Notes under the pieces: generated by a model
Databases searched by the model: none
What the model was told of the DNA's origin: nothing
What the model saw: only the letters and a program-made list of their open reading frames with translations
Shown here: positions 22,447 through 33,693 of the stretch, piece after piece
Position numbering within the stretch: position 1 is the stretch's first letter
Layout of the letters: each line of letters begins with the position of its first letter
Position numbers and translations under genes: made by a program
Assembly: GCA_023897205.1 (NCBI GenBank)
Contig: JAHWDD010000001.1
Coordinates: 930,001-994,000 of the forward strand
Direction of reading: 5' to 3'
Source of the DNA: Exophiala sp. HKRS030
Lineage: Eukaryota > Ascomycota > Eurotiomycetes > Chaetothyriales > Herpotrichiellaceae
Length of the DNA: 64,000 nt

Positions 22447-23714
22447 TCAACGGCGACCGTATAGCTTTAGCGCCAGTTGTTCACCCAGTTCGCGACCAAG
22501 GGTGAGTTCCATGGTAACGTCGGAACCCACATCGGCCGGGACGAGGAATGACACACATGATGGAACGACCTGCTCTCCTGCCATCTCCCTCCTGTACAGG
22601 TTGCCTGCCTTCAGCGCAGCCAACAAATCAACGGCCCCGGAGAATATGCTATTGATGCCCGCCTCGTTGAACTTATTTATACATATCGTGGAATTTGAGC
22701 TTACGGTGCTGCCGTTGGATAGTATGACTGTTCGCTTCCCTTCTTCCACCCCGAGATTAGCACCAGTTATTGTGCATATGATGTCTGACGATGTGGGTCC
22801 CGCAATCTGGAGGGCAAGAACACAGTCCGCTGTTGGATCCTGGGGAATCGACATTCTGACACAATTTGTCCTTTCGATAGGGCCGTCTTCTCCTCGAAGA
22901 GACTCGCGAGGGTCTATAAATCTCACCAGTCAGAGTCTTGTTATCAATATGGGGATGATGTGGTAAGCTTGCCTCGCCTCTCGCGCTCTGTCTGCTCCTC
23001 AATGGCATTCTGCAACCGGTCCCATGCGTGCTTCTCGCCTTCTCCATAGATCAGGGGGATGGAGACTTCGAAGATACCCAACAGCGAATAAGCTTTGTCT
23101 TCTGGTTCCATTGTGTGGCGCTTGGCCGCCCATTGAAATCTTTGCTCGACACTGTAGCGCTTCAAGCCCAGCCCCTGCAGGGCCAGAGACGGAATCTCCG
23201 TCACCTCGTGGAGAAGATTCAGCAAACTCTCCTTGTCTCCTAGCTTCTGACCTTCTCGGGAGAAGAACTCGACGACTTGGGGAGCTAGAAGCTCCTGCAG
23301 TGTCCAGCCTCTGTAGAACCACCGGCTTTTGCGGAATGCTTCTTCCCACACCTCGCGGTCAGCTCCTGATGACGTCGAAACATCTGCGAGGTACACGTAG
23401 CATTTTTCTGCGTTGCGATACCATTGGAACATTGAATTAATGGCCTTAGATACCTCCTCACTGCTTCCTCGGTCGATGCAGCAAGTGTCGACCCAGAAAT
23501 ACTCGAGACCGTCTGTTCGTGCCTGTGTTCCGCAGAATTCAATTTTACGATATCCTGGCTTGCTATTGCCAGAGTGCTCCGACATGTCTTTGAACGTGAC
23601 TTCGCCGCTAGGTTCTTCCCACGTATGCGAGAGCACGGCGTATTTGGGTGCTTGGAGCTCGGAGCACAGCGTCAGACGAGGCTGGCCATCTGAGTCGAGA
23701 CGTAAGAGGTGCAT
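22447..23714 (-). CDS. HET-domain (heterokaryon incompatibility) protein
   Basis: Two exons (22973-23714 and 22447-22913) encode about 402 residues. The HET domain is plain: YAVLSHTWEEP near residues 25-34, then VTFKDM, YRKIEFCGTQA, YFWVDTCCID, AINSMFQWYRNAEKCYVYLAD, SRWFYRGWTLQELLAP and DKAYSLLGIFEVSIPLIYGEGE. HET proteins trigger cell death when genetically different hyphae fuse, and some are linked to NLR-type receptors. Here the protein ends after about 155 further residues, with no NACHT, ankyrin or WD repeats that I can see. The intron 22914-22972 appears to use a GC donor: phase agrees (RERR joined to DPRESLRGEDG) and I found no workable GT donor nearby. The start follows the usual Met-x-Leu-Leu beginning of this family. 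Confidence 0.88.
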
Positions 23715-24084
23715 CGTTGGGAGGTTCTGGCTTGCAAACAAGGGAGGATAGGGGCACGAAAGGTTGGAATGTTCCCTGCGGCAAATCGAGAGTGGTGGAG
23801 GGAATGGATTTGGAAGATCTTGAAGGAGATTAAGACCTCTGCGTTGTTGTGAACCTAGTTTCGAGCCAAGCCAGGGAAGTGACAGTTTGCATGCCAAAGT
23901 TACACAAAAGACGAGGGTGAAACAGCACAGCCACGGCTCCAAGTTGGGGGGGTTGGTCCTTGTTCAGGCCAAATCCAAATCATCACGAGCTCAGCCTTGA
24001 AACAAAAGAACCGAGAACTTTGGTAAGGTCGGTTTTGGTGATGGTACTTTGTATCAACCACCGTTATGTACCTGTTCTGCCGCT
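23715..24084. other. Intergenic between HET and epoxide hydrolase genes
   Basis: About 370 bp holding the HET promoter and the 3' end of the epoxide hydrolase gene. The HET reading frame continues open upstream to 23942, but the extra residues are hydrophobic and not family-like, so I start the gene at 23714. Confidence 0.45.
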
Positions 24085-25783
24085 CTAAGATTTCCAAACT
24101 TGACCAACAAAAGTCTCGAGATCCTCCATGAACTCCTTGGGTTGTTCCAACGCAGCAAAATGACCACCTCGCTCGTGGCATTTGCGCCAGACCAAGTTTC
24201 CCGTCGTAGCAACCCAATCGATCGGGATCGGAATGAGTTCCTTTGCAAAGTAAGAATACCCCAAGGGGATCTTGATGTGGTATCTCGGATCATCGTGAGG
24301 GAGGGGGTTTGGTCCGTATGACTAATTGTCCGACCACCGAGATCTCATGGTCAGCATATCGTTTGTGTGTGTGTGTGTGTCGAATTGAATGTGTTGTATT
24401 AGGAAAAGACGAGGTCAAGTAGAGTGAGTGGACATAGGACTTACATGACGATATGACCACAAGCTACTGTGTGCAGATCTGGTGAGCCAGTACAAACTGA
24501 CGGATTCGAGGATGGTGTTTAGGGGAAGAGGACTGTCAACCCAAGCTAGAAACTTTTCACCGATCCTGTTTCAGTGGTGTGTCTTGGGTTAGTTGGTGAT
24601 TGTGGGTGATTTGCTTCCGTGGAGTATCATTTTGAGACGTGGTGAAAGACATACCAAGACAAGAGCGCGAGAGGGCTACTGCTCAAGGCGAAGCCGATCG
24701 TGCTCGGTTTCGTGGCGTGTTCGAGCGCGTATGCCGTCTCGGTTGCTTTCCAGGACTCTAGACGTTTGAGTCCGTCTTGTTCGATCGAGGACAATTTCGA
24801 GTCGTCTGTCGCCGAGGCGGGACGGGTCATGGCGCAAAAGTTGACTACACATTGTGAGGTCAGCAGGAAAAAATTGGCAGAGGTGGAGTTATATCGCTGC
24901 GCCTAAAGTCATGACACAATTGTGACAGGGGAAAAGGAGAGGGTGGTGATAAACGTACGATGTATAGCTGTGAGAGGATTGTCAGCGGTTGAGTACCAAC
25001 AAGGAATGGAAGTGTCTGTGGACCGTCTCACCTTTACACGCCTCATGATCAACCGCTATGATTCTGGAAACTCTGGATCCCACGTCGCCACCCTGAGCGA
25101 CGTAGCCAGTTCCAAAGCCTATTTGTTTCATCAGACTGTCCACGATGCGGGCCACGTCCACCTGGCTGATGTCGTTACTGAGTTTGGGAATCCCTGAGAG
25201 TGTGAATCCAGGTAAACTCGGAATGACAAGATGAAACGGTAGAGTCTCGGGAGTGTATTTCTGTCTGAAGAGTTCCAACATTGGCAAGAACTCAAGAAAT
25301 GACCCTGGCCATCCGTGCAGAAGGACAACAGGGACCGCGTCAGGTTTGTTCGAGAACAGTGCGGCAAAGTGGACATTGAATGTCCCGATCTTGTCTCGGA
25401 TGGGGACTTGGAAGTTTGGGAACGAATTGACTCGATTCTCGGTGGCTCTCCTGGGAGATATCAAAAGGCATCAACAGGAAAGTTCTCTCTCGAGTGCAGA
25501 AAGTTGTTGTGCCTCCACAGACGGCCGAAAAGAAAAAGAAACAAACTCACCAGTCAAATTCAGTCTCCCATACACGCTTGGCTTCGATCAACCAGTCTCG
25601 TCGGATACCCAGGTGGTTGTCGCCGTTTGGCAGGGAGTTTTCGTAAATGGGACCGGCGACGGGGCTGAATTTGAGCAGTTCCTGCATCTGCTTGATATCC
25701 TCGTCAGGGACGTGTAGCTCGTACTCGTGAATGTCCGAGGCGGCATTCGCTGGCAATTTGCCAAACGGTTTCGACGGAGCCAT
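24085..25783 (-). CDS. Epoxide hydrolase (EHN-type alpha/beta hydrolase)
   Basis: Six exons (25551-25783, 25032-25450, 24959-24967, 24655-24844, 24445-24565, 24085-24321) give 402 residues. The N-terminal EHN region includes DWLIEAKRVWETEFDWRATE. The hydrolase core has the oxyanion loop HGWPG (123-127), the nucleophile Asp200 in QGGDVGS and the catalytic His378 in RGGHFAALEQ. The enzyme opens epoxides to diols; in fungi this serves detoxification or secondary metabolism. Exon 3 is only nine nucleotides (24959-24967). Leaving it out keeps the frame but removes the conserved AIHLNFC stretch, so I include it. A (GT)n tract lies in the last intron near 24362-24378. Confidence 0.92.
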
Positions 25784-27322
25784 TGTGGTTGGTCTTTTTG
25801 AGATCTGGAGTGCTAGAAGAGTCGACAACAGTTGCTTTGGGGGGCTCGTCAACGAGTAGAGTAATACAATTACGACTTGTTGGTGTAATATGATCAAGAA
25901 ATGTATCTGTGTCAGTTTGTTGCGCGAGGTTGTCTCAGAGGTCCGACCGAGTCGACTGACGGTTCGCCCTGTATATCACCGACTGCTTACATCGGAAAGT
26001 GAACAAACCATGGCAGGTAATATAATGGATATCATAGTCAGTCCGAGAGTGACGTCTCACACTTTCAGCCCTAGGCCAAAGTCAAGTCAGACTGCATGAC
26101 GTGCGAAAGGGCGGGTAAGAAGTTGGCCGGATTGATGGCACGGTACTTTTACCATATGTAAGCAACCTCCCTCGGCATCAGCTTCGAATACGCGCCCTCA
26201 CAGAAGGTCTCTTCGTGGTGGTTACCTAATCAAAGCCGGTCATTGCCCCTGTGGCAGAGAGCCCCACCAAGGCTGGGAGCTTGCTGTCCTGTTCGCCTGG
26301 CCAACAAGTAACGAGCGCATGGAGGGCAAGCTTGATGATTAAAAACAGCATTTCTCGGGAGTACTTTCTGGCCTCGTTCACCTTTAATCATTAGTGTATA
26401 TTATTGACCTCACACTCACATACCCGGGATGAGATTTCGCTGGGCAAAGGGGTGTCAAGCTTCATACCGCTAACCTGAATCAAGAATGGCACGTGTTCTG
26501 GGCGAGAACTGAGCAAAAGGTTTTTTCACTCACGATTCCCGAAGGGGGGACCATGGCATTCTCTAGCGGGCAGTAGATTTCAGGCCAGGGCAAAGCACAT
26601 GTTTTTTAGGGGGTGTTTCACACCGGGCATCCGTCGGGGTGTGCAATCGAATTGTGTACCGTTCACGAACCTCGAGATTGCAGTGTAACCTGAACGAGGC
26701 TGCGCTAACAAGCACAGACACAGGCATGTGCAACGGGGGTTTGGCTCACAGTCCTCGCCAGTTCCCAAACACTGGGGGATCGAGTAGCTAGTAGTAACTC
26801 CCCTTCTGTGCGAGGCGTACTGAGGGTTTCCAATGTACAAAATACCTCTGTCGGGTGAGCGGGTTTCCCACCTACGTCCCTCAATTTTACTGTTATGCTA
26901 AGACTGCCACCCCCTTCCAAGAACTCCCGCCTAGGCCCGAGCTGTGGACAGTTTCTTCTGGTCATCAGGTTCTCGTCCACTTAACGCTAAGACCTCTTCG
27001 CAATTGCCATGCCCCTCCAAAAACCTCGGCACGAGCTGGGCGAAGCCAGAGAAAACGTGTACCAAGTTGAGTTGGCCACAATTCAAGTATTCCGTGCAAA
27101 TATTGGTTCTTGTTAAACGTCAGCCTTTCAAGACACTTCCTTCACTGATTCACAAAACTGCCTTGCGATAGAACCAGTCACTGCCTATAGATATCCGTCT
27201 TCTACCACAGATCAGTCCCTTGCATGTAGAGATACATACCTAATATATATTGCCCGACATCAACCTTAACACGCCGACACAACTCCGAACCCACCAAAGC
27301 TCACCAAATCACACACATCACC
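25784..27322. other. 1.5-kb intergenic, no gene seen
   Basis: The interval lies between the divergent epoxide hydrolase and SET-protein genes and should hold both promoters. Short open frames on both strands show no recognisable domain. Confidence 0.45.
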
Positions 27323-28031
27323 ATGAAAGATACCACCTCAAACCTCTCGTCCATCATGCGAGTGAACCAACGAGAAGGCTTCCATACTTCCTACAGCTCG
27401 TCCCTCGTCTCGCTTGCTCCAGGTGCTCTCGTAAGTCTCCGTTCCGTCGGCCTGCTCCAAGAAGCAACAAGAAACCACACAAAATTCCTTCCAATCCGAT
27501 CAGCCAGAACATAAATCTTGTGTAGCTCTTTTTTTGTCCGCCTCGACAACGACAAAACCAACCAATAAGACTGACACTGACACCGAAAACCAGTTTGCTC
27601 GCACTACTTGCCCACCCATGACGCTCACGTCCACTGCACGTTGGTCGTCGGTGCAAGTTTCGGAGAATCAGCACATTGAACTAAACACCGACTTGGTCTT
27701 CATCAACCACAGCTGTGAACCGAGTCTGGAATTCCACGTCGTCTCGGACTCAAATGATCAACCGGTCATCGAGCTTCGCGTGGCCAAACGGGTCAATGAA
27801 AATGGTCGCCCCAAGGGACTCAGTGTCGGCGACGAACTGACCTTCTTTTACCCCAGCACCGAGTGGGAGATGCAGCAATCCTTCAAGTGTCTTTGCGGGA
27901 CAAAGTCCTGTCACGGTGAGATTCGAGGGGCAAAGTACATGACGCCGGGGCAGTTGAGGGGGTATTTTATCAATGCCCACATTGAGGACTTGAGAAGTGT
28001 TCCTAATGGTGATGAGAAGAAGGGAGCGTAG
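27323..28031 (+). CDS. Small SET-domain protein with post-SET cysteines
   Basis: Two exons (27323-27430, 27594-28031; intron 163 bp, phase 0) encode 181 residues. The SET core is visible: LVFINHSCEPSLEFHV is the NHSC cofactor/catalytic motif, GDELTFFYPSTEWEM is the motif with the catalytic Tyr, and KCLCGTKSCHGEI supplies post-SET cysteines (C-x-C and a later C). SET proteins transfer methyl groups from S-adenosylmethionine to lysine. The protein is much shorter than chromatin methyltransferases and lacks other domains; fungi carry many such short SET proteins, whose targets are mostly unknown. A histone substrate should not be assumed. Confidence 0.85.
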
Positions 28032-28730
28032 GTAGTGGACAAAGATAGGGAGAGATATTGACCTGGCGGTTGATATTAAGACTGCTCTCTGTGTAGTGAA
28101 GTCAAGTCATGCGCCCTTCACAACACATCAACACCTCATTGGGCGCAAAACTGATATATCCGCATACACACACATTCACAGCTCCAAAAAAATGTTCACT
28201 TGATATGTTATGATTTTCAAATGTTGTTCAACAATGGGACTCGTGATCTGAACACAAAAGGCCTTCCTTCATAGTACCCAGAATCCCTTCTGGAGTTCAT
28301 TAGCGCAATGCCTACCAGCATGTCGCCTGTGACCTTTAGCAATATTCTGGAGAGAGTCGGGAGTAATGGGTGGTAGGGTTCGAGTCGCATCGGTGTTGCC
28401 CCTTTAAAAATCAGGCTGCCTGGTTTTCTATTCCCACAATCCCTTCGGGGGTTGTGGGATGAGTTTTTGTTTTGTTCGCTAAGAGATATCTCGTTGATTC
28501 ACTCACATGTTGCTGCTGAAAGGCAACTCAAAATCAAGATCATCATTGAAGGGACAAGGCTGTGTCGTTGAGGACTACCCATTGTATCGCCAGACATCTC
28601 AACGATGGTCATGAAACTCCTCCTCATAAAAGCTGTATCTCGAAGAGTGCATCGTGACAGATGACCCACGGACGATCTTTCTTCCTCTCTACCGATCGAT
28701 ATCCCGGTCATTTCCTTCAAGGTGCAATCA
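28032..28730. other. Convergent 3' intergenic with a strong hairpin
   Basis: A 700-bp gene-free stretch between the SET gene and the convergent TAP-type hydrolase. It contains the perfect hairpin listed at 28432-28459. Otherwise I see nothing. Confidence 0.5.
28432..28459. other. 12-bp hairpin with TTCG loop
   Basis: The arms TCCCACAATCCC and GGGGTTGTGGGA pair over 12 positions, with one T-G wobble on the top-strand reading, around a TTCG tetraloop. UUCG loops closed by C-G are among the most stable in RNA. The hairpin lies between two convergent genes, so it could act in transcript ends, belong to a non-coding RNA, or be a chance inverted repeat. Confidence 0.65.
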
Positions 28731-30743
28731 TCATAAGAACCTGGAGCTCCGTGAAGTCTCGGCCAGCCGTGTCAGCACTGCAAGTAATTCTGCATCCTTT
28801 GTATCCAATCTTGACACGCTGTCTCGTGTTACTTGACTCTCAAAAGGCTTCGCATCAGTCTCACAGAGTGTACCGACATCCGGCATGTCTCCGGTCTGGA
28901 AATATCGCCTGATTGCCTTCGCTGTGCACAGCGACGGCGCCGCAATGGAACAATGACCTTCGCAGTCTTGCTGTAGGAGGGTCGACCCGGGAAATCTCTC
29001 GTTCATCTTCTTCGCGTTACGCAGTGGCGTCACGGTATCCAAAGTGTTGGAAACCCACAAGATGGGGTGCGAGGTATTGGCGGACACGGGTCCGGCGAAC
29101 CGCCATTTTGCCCGGGCCTTCCAGCCCGCACAACTGAGTCTCGTCTGAGCCCAGTAGTCGCCCATGGCGCTACTCTGGTCTTGCAGCCGCCGCCAGTAGG
29201 ACCTGAACTCGTCCTCGGTGAAGCTGCCGATGTCCTGGGCGTCGGTACACAGAATCGCAGGTGTGGCCTCGAGTTCGTTCCAGCCGGGCGAGACACACTC
29301 TTCCGAGTACGGTCCGTCAATCTCACACTGGCGAGACCGACAGCTCGGTGTACGTCCATTCTGCTTGTACTCGGCGAACACACTCCCTGTGCCGTTTGTG
29401 ATATCCTGCAGCAAGTCGACCGCGATCGGACCCAGCATGAGGGGCTGGTAGAGAGCGTCCTTGACGACCATCTTGACGTCGGTCCAGGTGATGATCTCCG
29501 GGCCTCGACGGTGGTCGCCGACTACAGAGAGTGGATCGTCCCAGATATCATGGAGGAGGGTCTCGTACGCTGCGAGTATCGCTTGTGGACCTCCGGGCCT
29601 CCAGAAGCGACACTGGTCCGGGCCGGCGTCAGAGCAGTATTCCATTATCTTGTGCAGGATGTGGTCTGTGTCATGGAGATTTTGAAGCCAAGGACCGTTG
29701 TAGTAGTCCTCTGAATCGACGACACCATCCAGGACCATACGAGCCACTCTTTCCGGATACATGGCTGCAAACGTGGATCCCAGGACCGTCCCGTACGAGT
29801 AGGCCCAGAAGAGGAGAGGTTCTCTACCCTCGTGCCACTTTGTGCGTTGGGCGATGGTCTGTTTCGAGTCACGACCATGTGCAAGGTCATGTGCAGCTTG
29901 GGCTTTTTGACCTTCACGTTCACGCCACTGACCGTGTCTCTCGATAATCTCGACCATGTCCGCCGCCGCGGGAGTCGTGTTGACATGTTCCAGAAAGTTC
30001 GTCCCATTCTCTGATTCAAGTCTGCTGGAGCAACTCACGGAAAAGGCTCGGGCACGCCGCCAGCCGGTTCTCAATGATCCTTCCGAGCTACCCAACAGAC
30101 CCTCCGCCAAAGACTGGAGGTTCCAGGTCTGTCGAGCAAAGCTATCAGGGAAGCATGTCAAGATAGGCGTACTGTGATTAACCCCGCGGGGATCGAAACC
30201 GATAATGTCAAAGTACTTGTCCGACTCTGCTGCTTCGTTGACGGATTTGCCGGAGTCGGCCACCTGTTGCATCAGAGAGCCATGGTGCAACGCCTTCGCC
30301 ACACCCGAGCCACCAGGTCCGCCAGGGTTGATCAGGATAGGACCACCGTACCGTGGATCGCTAACCGGGACTTTTGCAGGGAGTCGGATAATGGCCAGAG
30401 CAACTCGATCCGATGAGCCTTCCGGCGCATGGTGGTCCATGGGAACCTCAAGTCGAGCACACTGGAGTCCGTCGTAGCAGTCATGGTACTGGATTTCTTT
30501 TGTCGGCTCGATATCGTGCCATCGAAACTGTGAGGTCGAAGACGTTTCCTGATCGTGGACTTGGATGCGATTGAAATTAAAATTGCTAGAAAGCAATGAT
30601 TCGACCCATCCACCGATATTGCGCAGACAGAAACCGAATAAAGCTGCAGCAACTATACACCGCAGCCAAAGTGCAATGTTCCTCTGCTGTTGTCGCGGTC
30701 GTCTCGCAGTGCTCAATTCAGAGCCGCCACTTTGGATCTTCAT
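28731..30743 (-). CDS. Membrane-anchored TAP-like (S33) alpha/beta hydrolase
   Basis: One exon, 670 residues. Residues about 24-42 form a hydrophobic segment after a basic start, predicting a type II signal anchor. The hydrolase domain begins with CYDGLQCARLEVPMDH and has the oxyanion region LINPGGPGGSG, DIIGFDPRGV, the nucleophile elbow WAYSYGTVLG (Ser316) and GVVDSEDYYNGPW. The C-terminal TAP-like domain has PILWVSNTLDTVTPLRNA (acid) and a catalytic His in CEGHCSI. The family includes Streptomyces tripeptidyl aminopeptidase and fungal prolyl-type peptidases and esterases. The likely location is secretory-membrane or extracellular. The minus-strand ATG at 30743 is the first in frame. Confidence 0.9.
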   Translation of the reverse strand: MKIQSGGSELSTARRPRQQQRNIALWLRCIVAAALFGFCLRNIGGWVESLLSSNFNFNRIQVHDQETSSTSQFRWHDIEPTKEIQYHDCYDGLQCARLEVPMDHHAPEGSSDRVALAIIRLPAKVPVSDPRYGGPILINPGGPGGSGVAKALHHGSLMQQVADSGKSVNEAAESDKYFDIIGFDPRGVNHSTPILTCFPDSFARQTWNLQSLAEGLLGSSEGSLRTGWRRARAFSVSCSSRLESENGTNFLEHVNTTPAAADMVEIIERHGQWREREGQKAQAAHDLAHGRDSKQTIAQRTKWHEGREPLLFWAYSYGTVLGSTFAAMYPERVARMVLDGVVDSEDYYNGPWLQNLHDTDHILHKIMEYCSDAGPDQCRFWRPGGPQAILAAYETLLHDIWDDPLSVVGDHRRGPEIITWTDVKMVVKDALYQPLMLGPIAVDLLQDITNGTGSVFAEYKQNGRTPSCRSRQCEIDGPYSEECVSPGWNELEATPAILCTDAQDIGSFTEDEFRSYWRRLQDQSSAMGDYWAQTRLSCAGWKARAKWRFAGPVSANTSHPILWVSNTLDTVTPLRNAKKMNERFPGSTLLQQDCEGHCSIAAPSLCTAKAIRRYFQTGDMPDVGTLCETDAKPFESQVTRDSVSRLDTKDAELLAVLTRLAETSRSSRFL

Positions 30744-31654
30744 CTCAAGTCGATCAACCTTGTCGTGCCGTCAAGTCTCGAATCTCTTGGGAAATTTGAA
30801 TTGGCGAAGAGCCCCAACAGCCTTGCGAGTCGAGCGAGAGTCTTTGACTTAGGAGGGACGAGCCAGGAGCTTGCTGAGAAAGCGTTGTCGCTCGCGTTTC
30901 AGGGTCGAAGCCTGTCAACGCCGTCAACCACCGGGTCTAGCAAATAGCGACCCCCACAAGCGGCTCGTTCCCGCTCCAAATCCAGGCCTCAGGGAGCGAC
31001 AAAGCTGCTTGGTGCACTTCTAAATAGCTGGCTGAAGACTTATCTAAGCTGCCATCCAAAGAACCAGTTAGTGGCAGCACCAGAACGACGTTAGATGATC
31101 ATCGCCTCATCGATCAAAATATGCCGGGTCACATTGCTAGACGCTCATCTCCTTCTCTACTTACCACTTCGCAAGGTTCTCACTAGGATTCGAGGGGTTC
31201 TTGTGTTATCGCCAACACATTACTGGGGGCACGAGGTTACACTCTACTCTTGATTGCAGAGCTTATCAATATGGCTTCGGTTCCCTCTGGCCAGTCCGTC
31301 CGTCGTAATGCTATCTCCCATGCCTCTCATTCTATCGAGGCTATCATCTCTGCTTCCTACACCATACATAACCAATCGGATCACCAACAAGATATGCTCT
31401 GCCACCGAATCATGTCCACCAGTACCAATGAATGGAACTGCCGTCGCGGTCAGCCAGAAACGATGCTGTGACTGCCTGTATCGTACCTCCAATCCTACAA
31501 GGATCATGCACTGAAGCGAAGATACACTGGGCATAGCCTCGGTCTTTGAACGCTTATCACCTTCATCGGATGTCACCACCATCTCGAGTACTTAATGAAA
31601 AGCTTTCCCAATGTGACAGTCCTTTGGCCAGCTATAGTAGATTTCTGCGCAAAC
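30744..31654. promoter_or_regulatory. Divergent promoter: TAP hydrolase / siderophore-type MFS
   Basis: The 0.9-kb interval lies between two divergent genes. Three CTTATC boxes (GATAAG on the other strand) occur at 31039, 31262 and 31553. GATA factors in fungi include iron (SreA-type) and nitrogen (AreA-type) regulators. The sites fit either, and short boxes also arise by chance. Confidence 0.35.
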
Positions 31655-33662
31655 ATGGACGCGGTTACAGAGGCCCACAACAAGCCAAGTGTGGCTGGAA
31701 ATGTTGCTGAGAGTGCTCGGCCTGCTCAACTCGACCATGATGATGACTTGGAGATGGCAAAGTCAACGGTGATTGTCACCGATTCCACCGTAACCAGTGG
31801 CACGGCTCGGGCAGAGGCAATGCAACTTGTCTGGGGTAAGAACGGAAGGTTAATAGTATGGCTCGGTATCTGCATTATGCTGATAGTCTAGTCTGTGTGC
31901 ATCCCATTCTCTTGTGAGGCCACGACTGACCAACCTGTAGTCAATTCGACCACGCCCTGCTCTACAATTATCGCAACTACGCGACTTCCGAGTTCAACGA
32001 TGTCGCCGGTCTGAGTACGCTGGCGGTGGCCGGTAACATCGTCTTCGCCGTCGCCAAACCACCCATTGCTAAGATCTCCAACGTCGTGGGTCGTGCAGAA
32101 GCATATTCATTCTGCATCGGAAACTACCTACTAGGATACATCCTCTGCGCCAGTGCGAACAGCTTCGGAGTCTATGCTGGAGGATTCATCTTCGCAAACC
32201 TAGGCATGACGGGAGCCAACATACTCAACGATATTATCATCGCCGACATCACCAGCATGAGGTCAAGGGCTTTTGCTATCGGTATCAGCTTCTTCCCATT
32301 CTTGATCACGCCTTGGGTATCTGGGTTCATCGTCCAAGACGTCGTCGGACCAGGTGGCATTGGCTGGAGATGGGGAATCGGTTTGTCCACACCTGGCACG
32401 TCGTGGGATGCCGCATTCGGACTAACCAGACTCTTCAGGCATGTTTGCGATCATCATGCCATTCTCTGCAGCTGCATTGATAGCACCATTGCTGTACTAC
32501 CAGCGCAGGGCTAAGAAGTTGAGTGTCGTTCTGACCCGAACTATCACAATACGCGACTTCTGCTCCCAAATTGACCTGGGCGGAACTTTTCTGCTGACTG
32601 CCGGATTCGCCATGTTCTTGATCCCATTCAGCCTCGCTGGCTTGACACCCAGCAGGTGGAATACCAGCTATATTATCGCCCTGATTGTCATTGGCGCCGT
32701 CACTCTTGTTGGATTGGTGGTATACGAGATCTACGTCGCCGCGCATCCGATTCTCCCCGCTCGATATTTCCGCAACCTTTCCATTGTCATCTGCTGTTCC
32801 CTCGGGTTTCTTGATACGCTAGGCTTTGAGGCGACTCATACCTACTTGTACCCCTGGGCCACAATCGTTCACAACATGGGCCCACGGGACGCGACCTTCT
32901 TGAACTATACCAACGGCGTCTGGCAGTGCCTTGTCGGTATTGTCGCCGGAGCGATAATGTACAAGACCAGACGCTACAAGTGGCTCATGGTGGTTGGCAC
33001 GGCGATCAAGTTGCTCGGGTTTGGCTTGATGATACGGTTGAGAGGTGCTAACAATTCCTTGGCCGAGTTGTTGATCGTTCAATCAATACAAGGATGGGGC
33101 TCGGGGATAATCGAGATAGCCATCATCGTCGGAGCCCAGGTTGTTGTTCCTCATGCCGAAATGGCACAGGTGAGTGACAAGGCGGAGTTGACAGTCGAAC
33201 TCGTGTGGCTGACTGTGAGGGCCCGGCTTTTAGGTTACTGCGCTTGTCTTGCTATGCGTCTTTGTCGGAGCAGCCATAGGCGATTCTGTTGCCGGAGGAA
33301 TATACAGCGACTCGTTCAAAAGCGCTCTGCGACATCATCTTGGATCCGGGGCGTCAGACACGGTCGTCGACGCCGTGTTCCAGTCCATCACCAGCACCGA
33401 CATACCTGCAGAGGGAACCCCACAGCGCAAGGCCGTGGATCTTGCGTACTCGGATGTGATGCGCAACATCACCTACGTGGCCGTGGGCACTTCGGCACTT
33501 TGTCTCTTGATATCTTTCTACCTGCCTGATCTGCTGCTCAAAGATGGTCAGAGTCTGGTACCCGGTGGTGATGTCAGCAGGACTTCTGGACACGACGACG
33601 CTGGGGACGGAAACACTGATGAAGCAGCCACAGGTGTTGAGATGGAGACTGGCAAGATCTGA
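31655..33662 (+). CDS. Siderophore-iron transporter-type MFS carrier
   Basis: Four exons (31655-31890, 31941-32380, 32439-33169, 33234-33662; introns of 50, 58 and 64 bp) encode about 611 residues with many hydrophobic helices. It matches the ARN/SIT siderophore carrier family in fungi: a Tyr-rich ALLYNYRNYATSEF start after helix 1, GRAEAYSFCIGNYLLGYIL, DITSMRSRAFAIG, GWRWGIGMFAIIMP across the second junction, AHPILPARYF, FLNYTNGVWQ and a long extracellular loop late in the protein before a final helix. These carriers import ferric siderophores by proton symport. The substrate is inferred from family only; related carriers can export or take other ligands. The first donor (GTCTGT at 31891) was chosen because phase and family sequence agree. 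Confidence 0.87.
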
Positions 33663-33693
33663 ACGAGGATAATTATTCACTATGACCTCAATG

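Noticed and set aside
28370..28400. GGTTCGAGTC resembling a tRNA T-arm
   Set aside because: The five bases on each side of the loop do not pair, and no acceptor stem or anticodon arm is present upstream.
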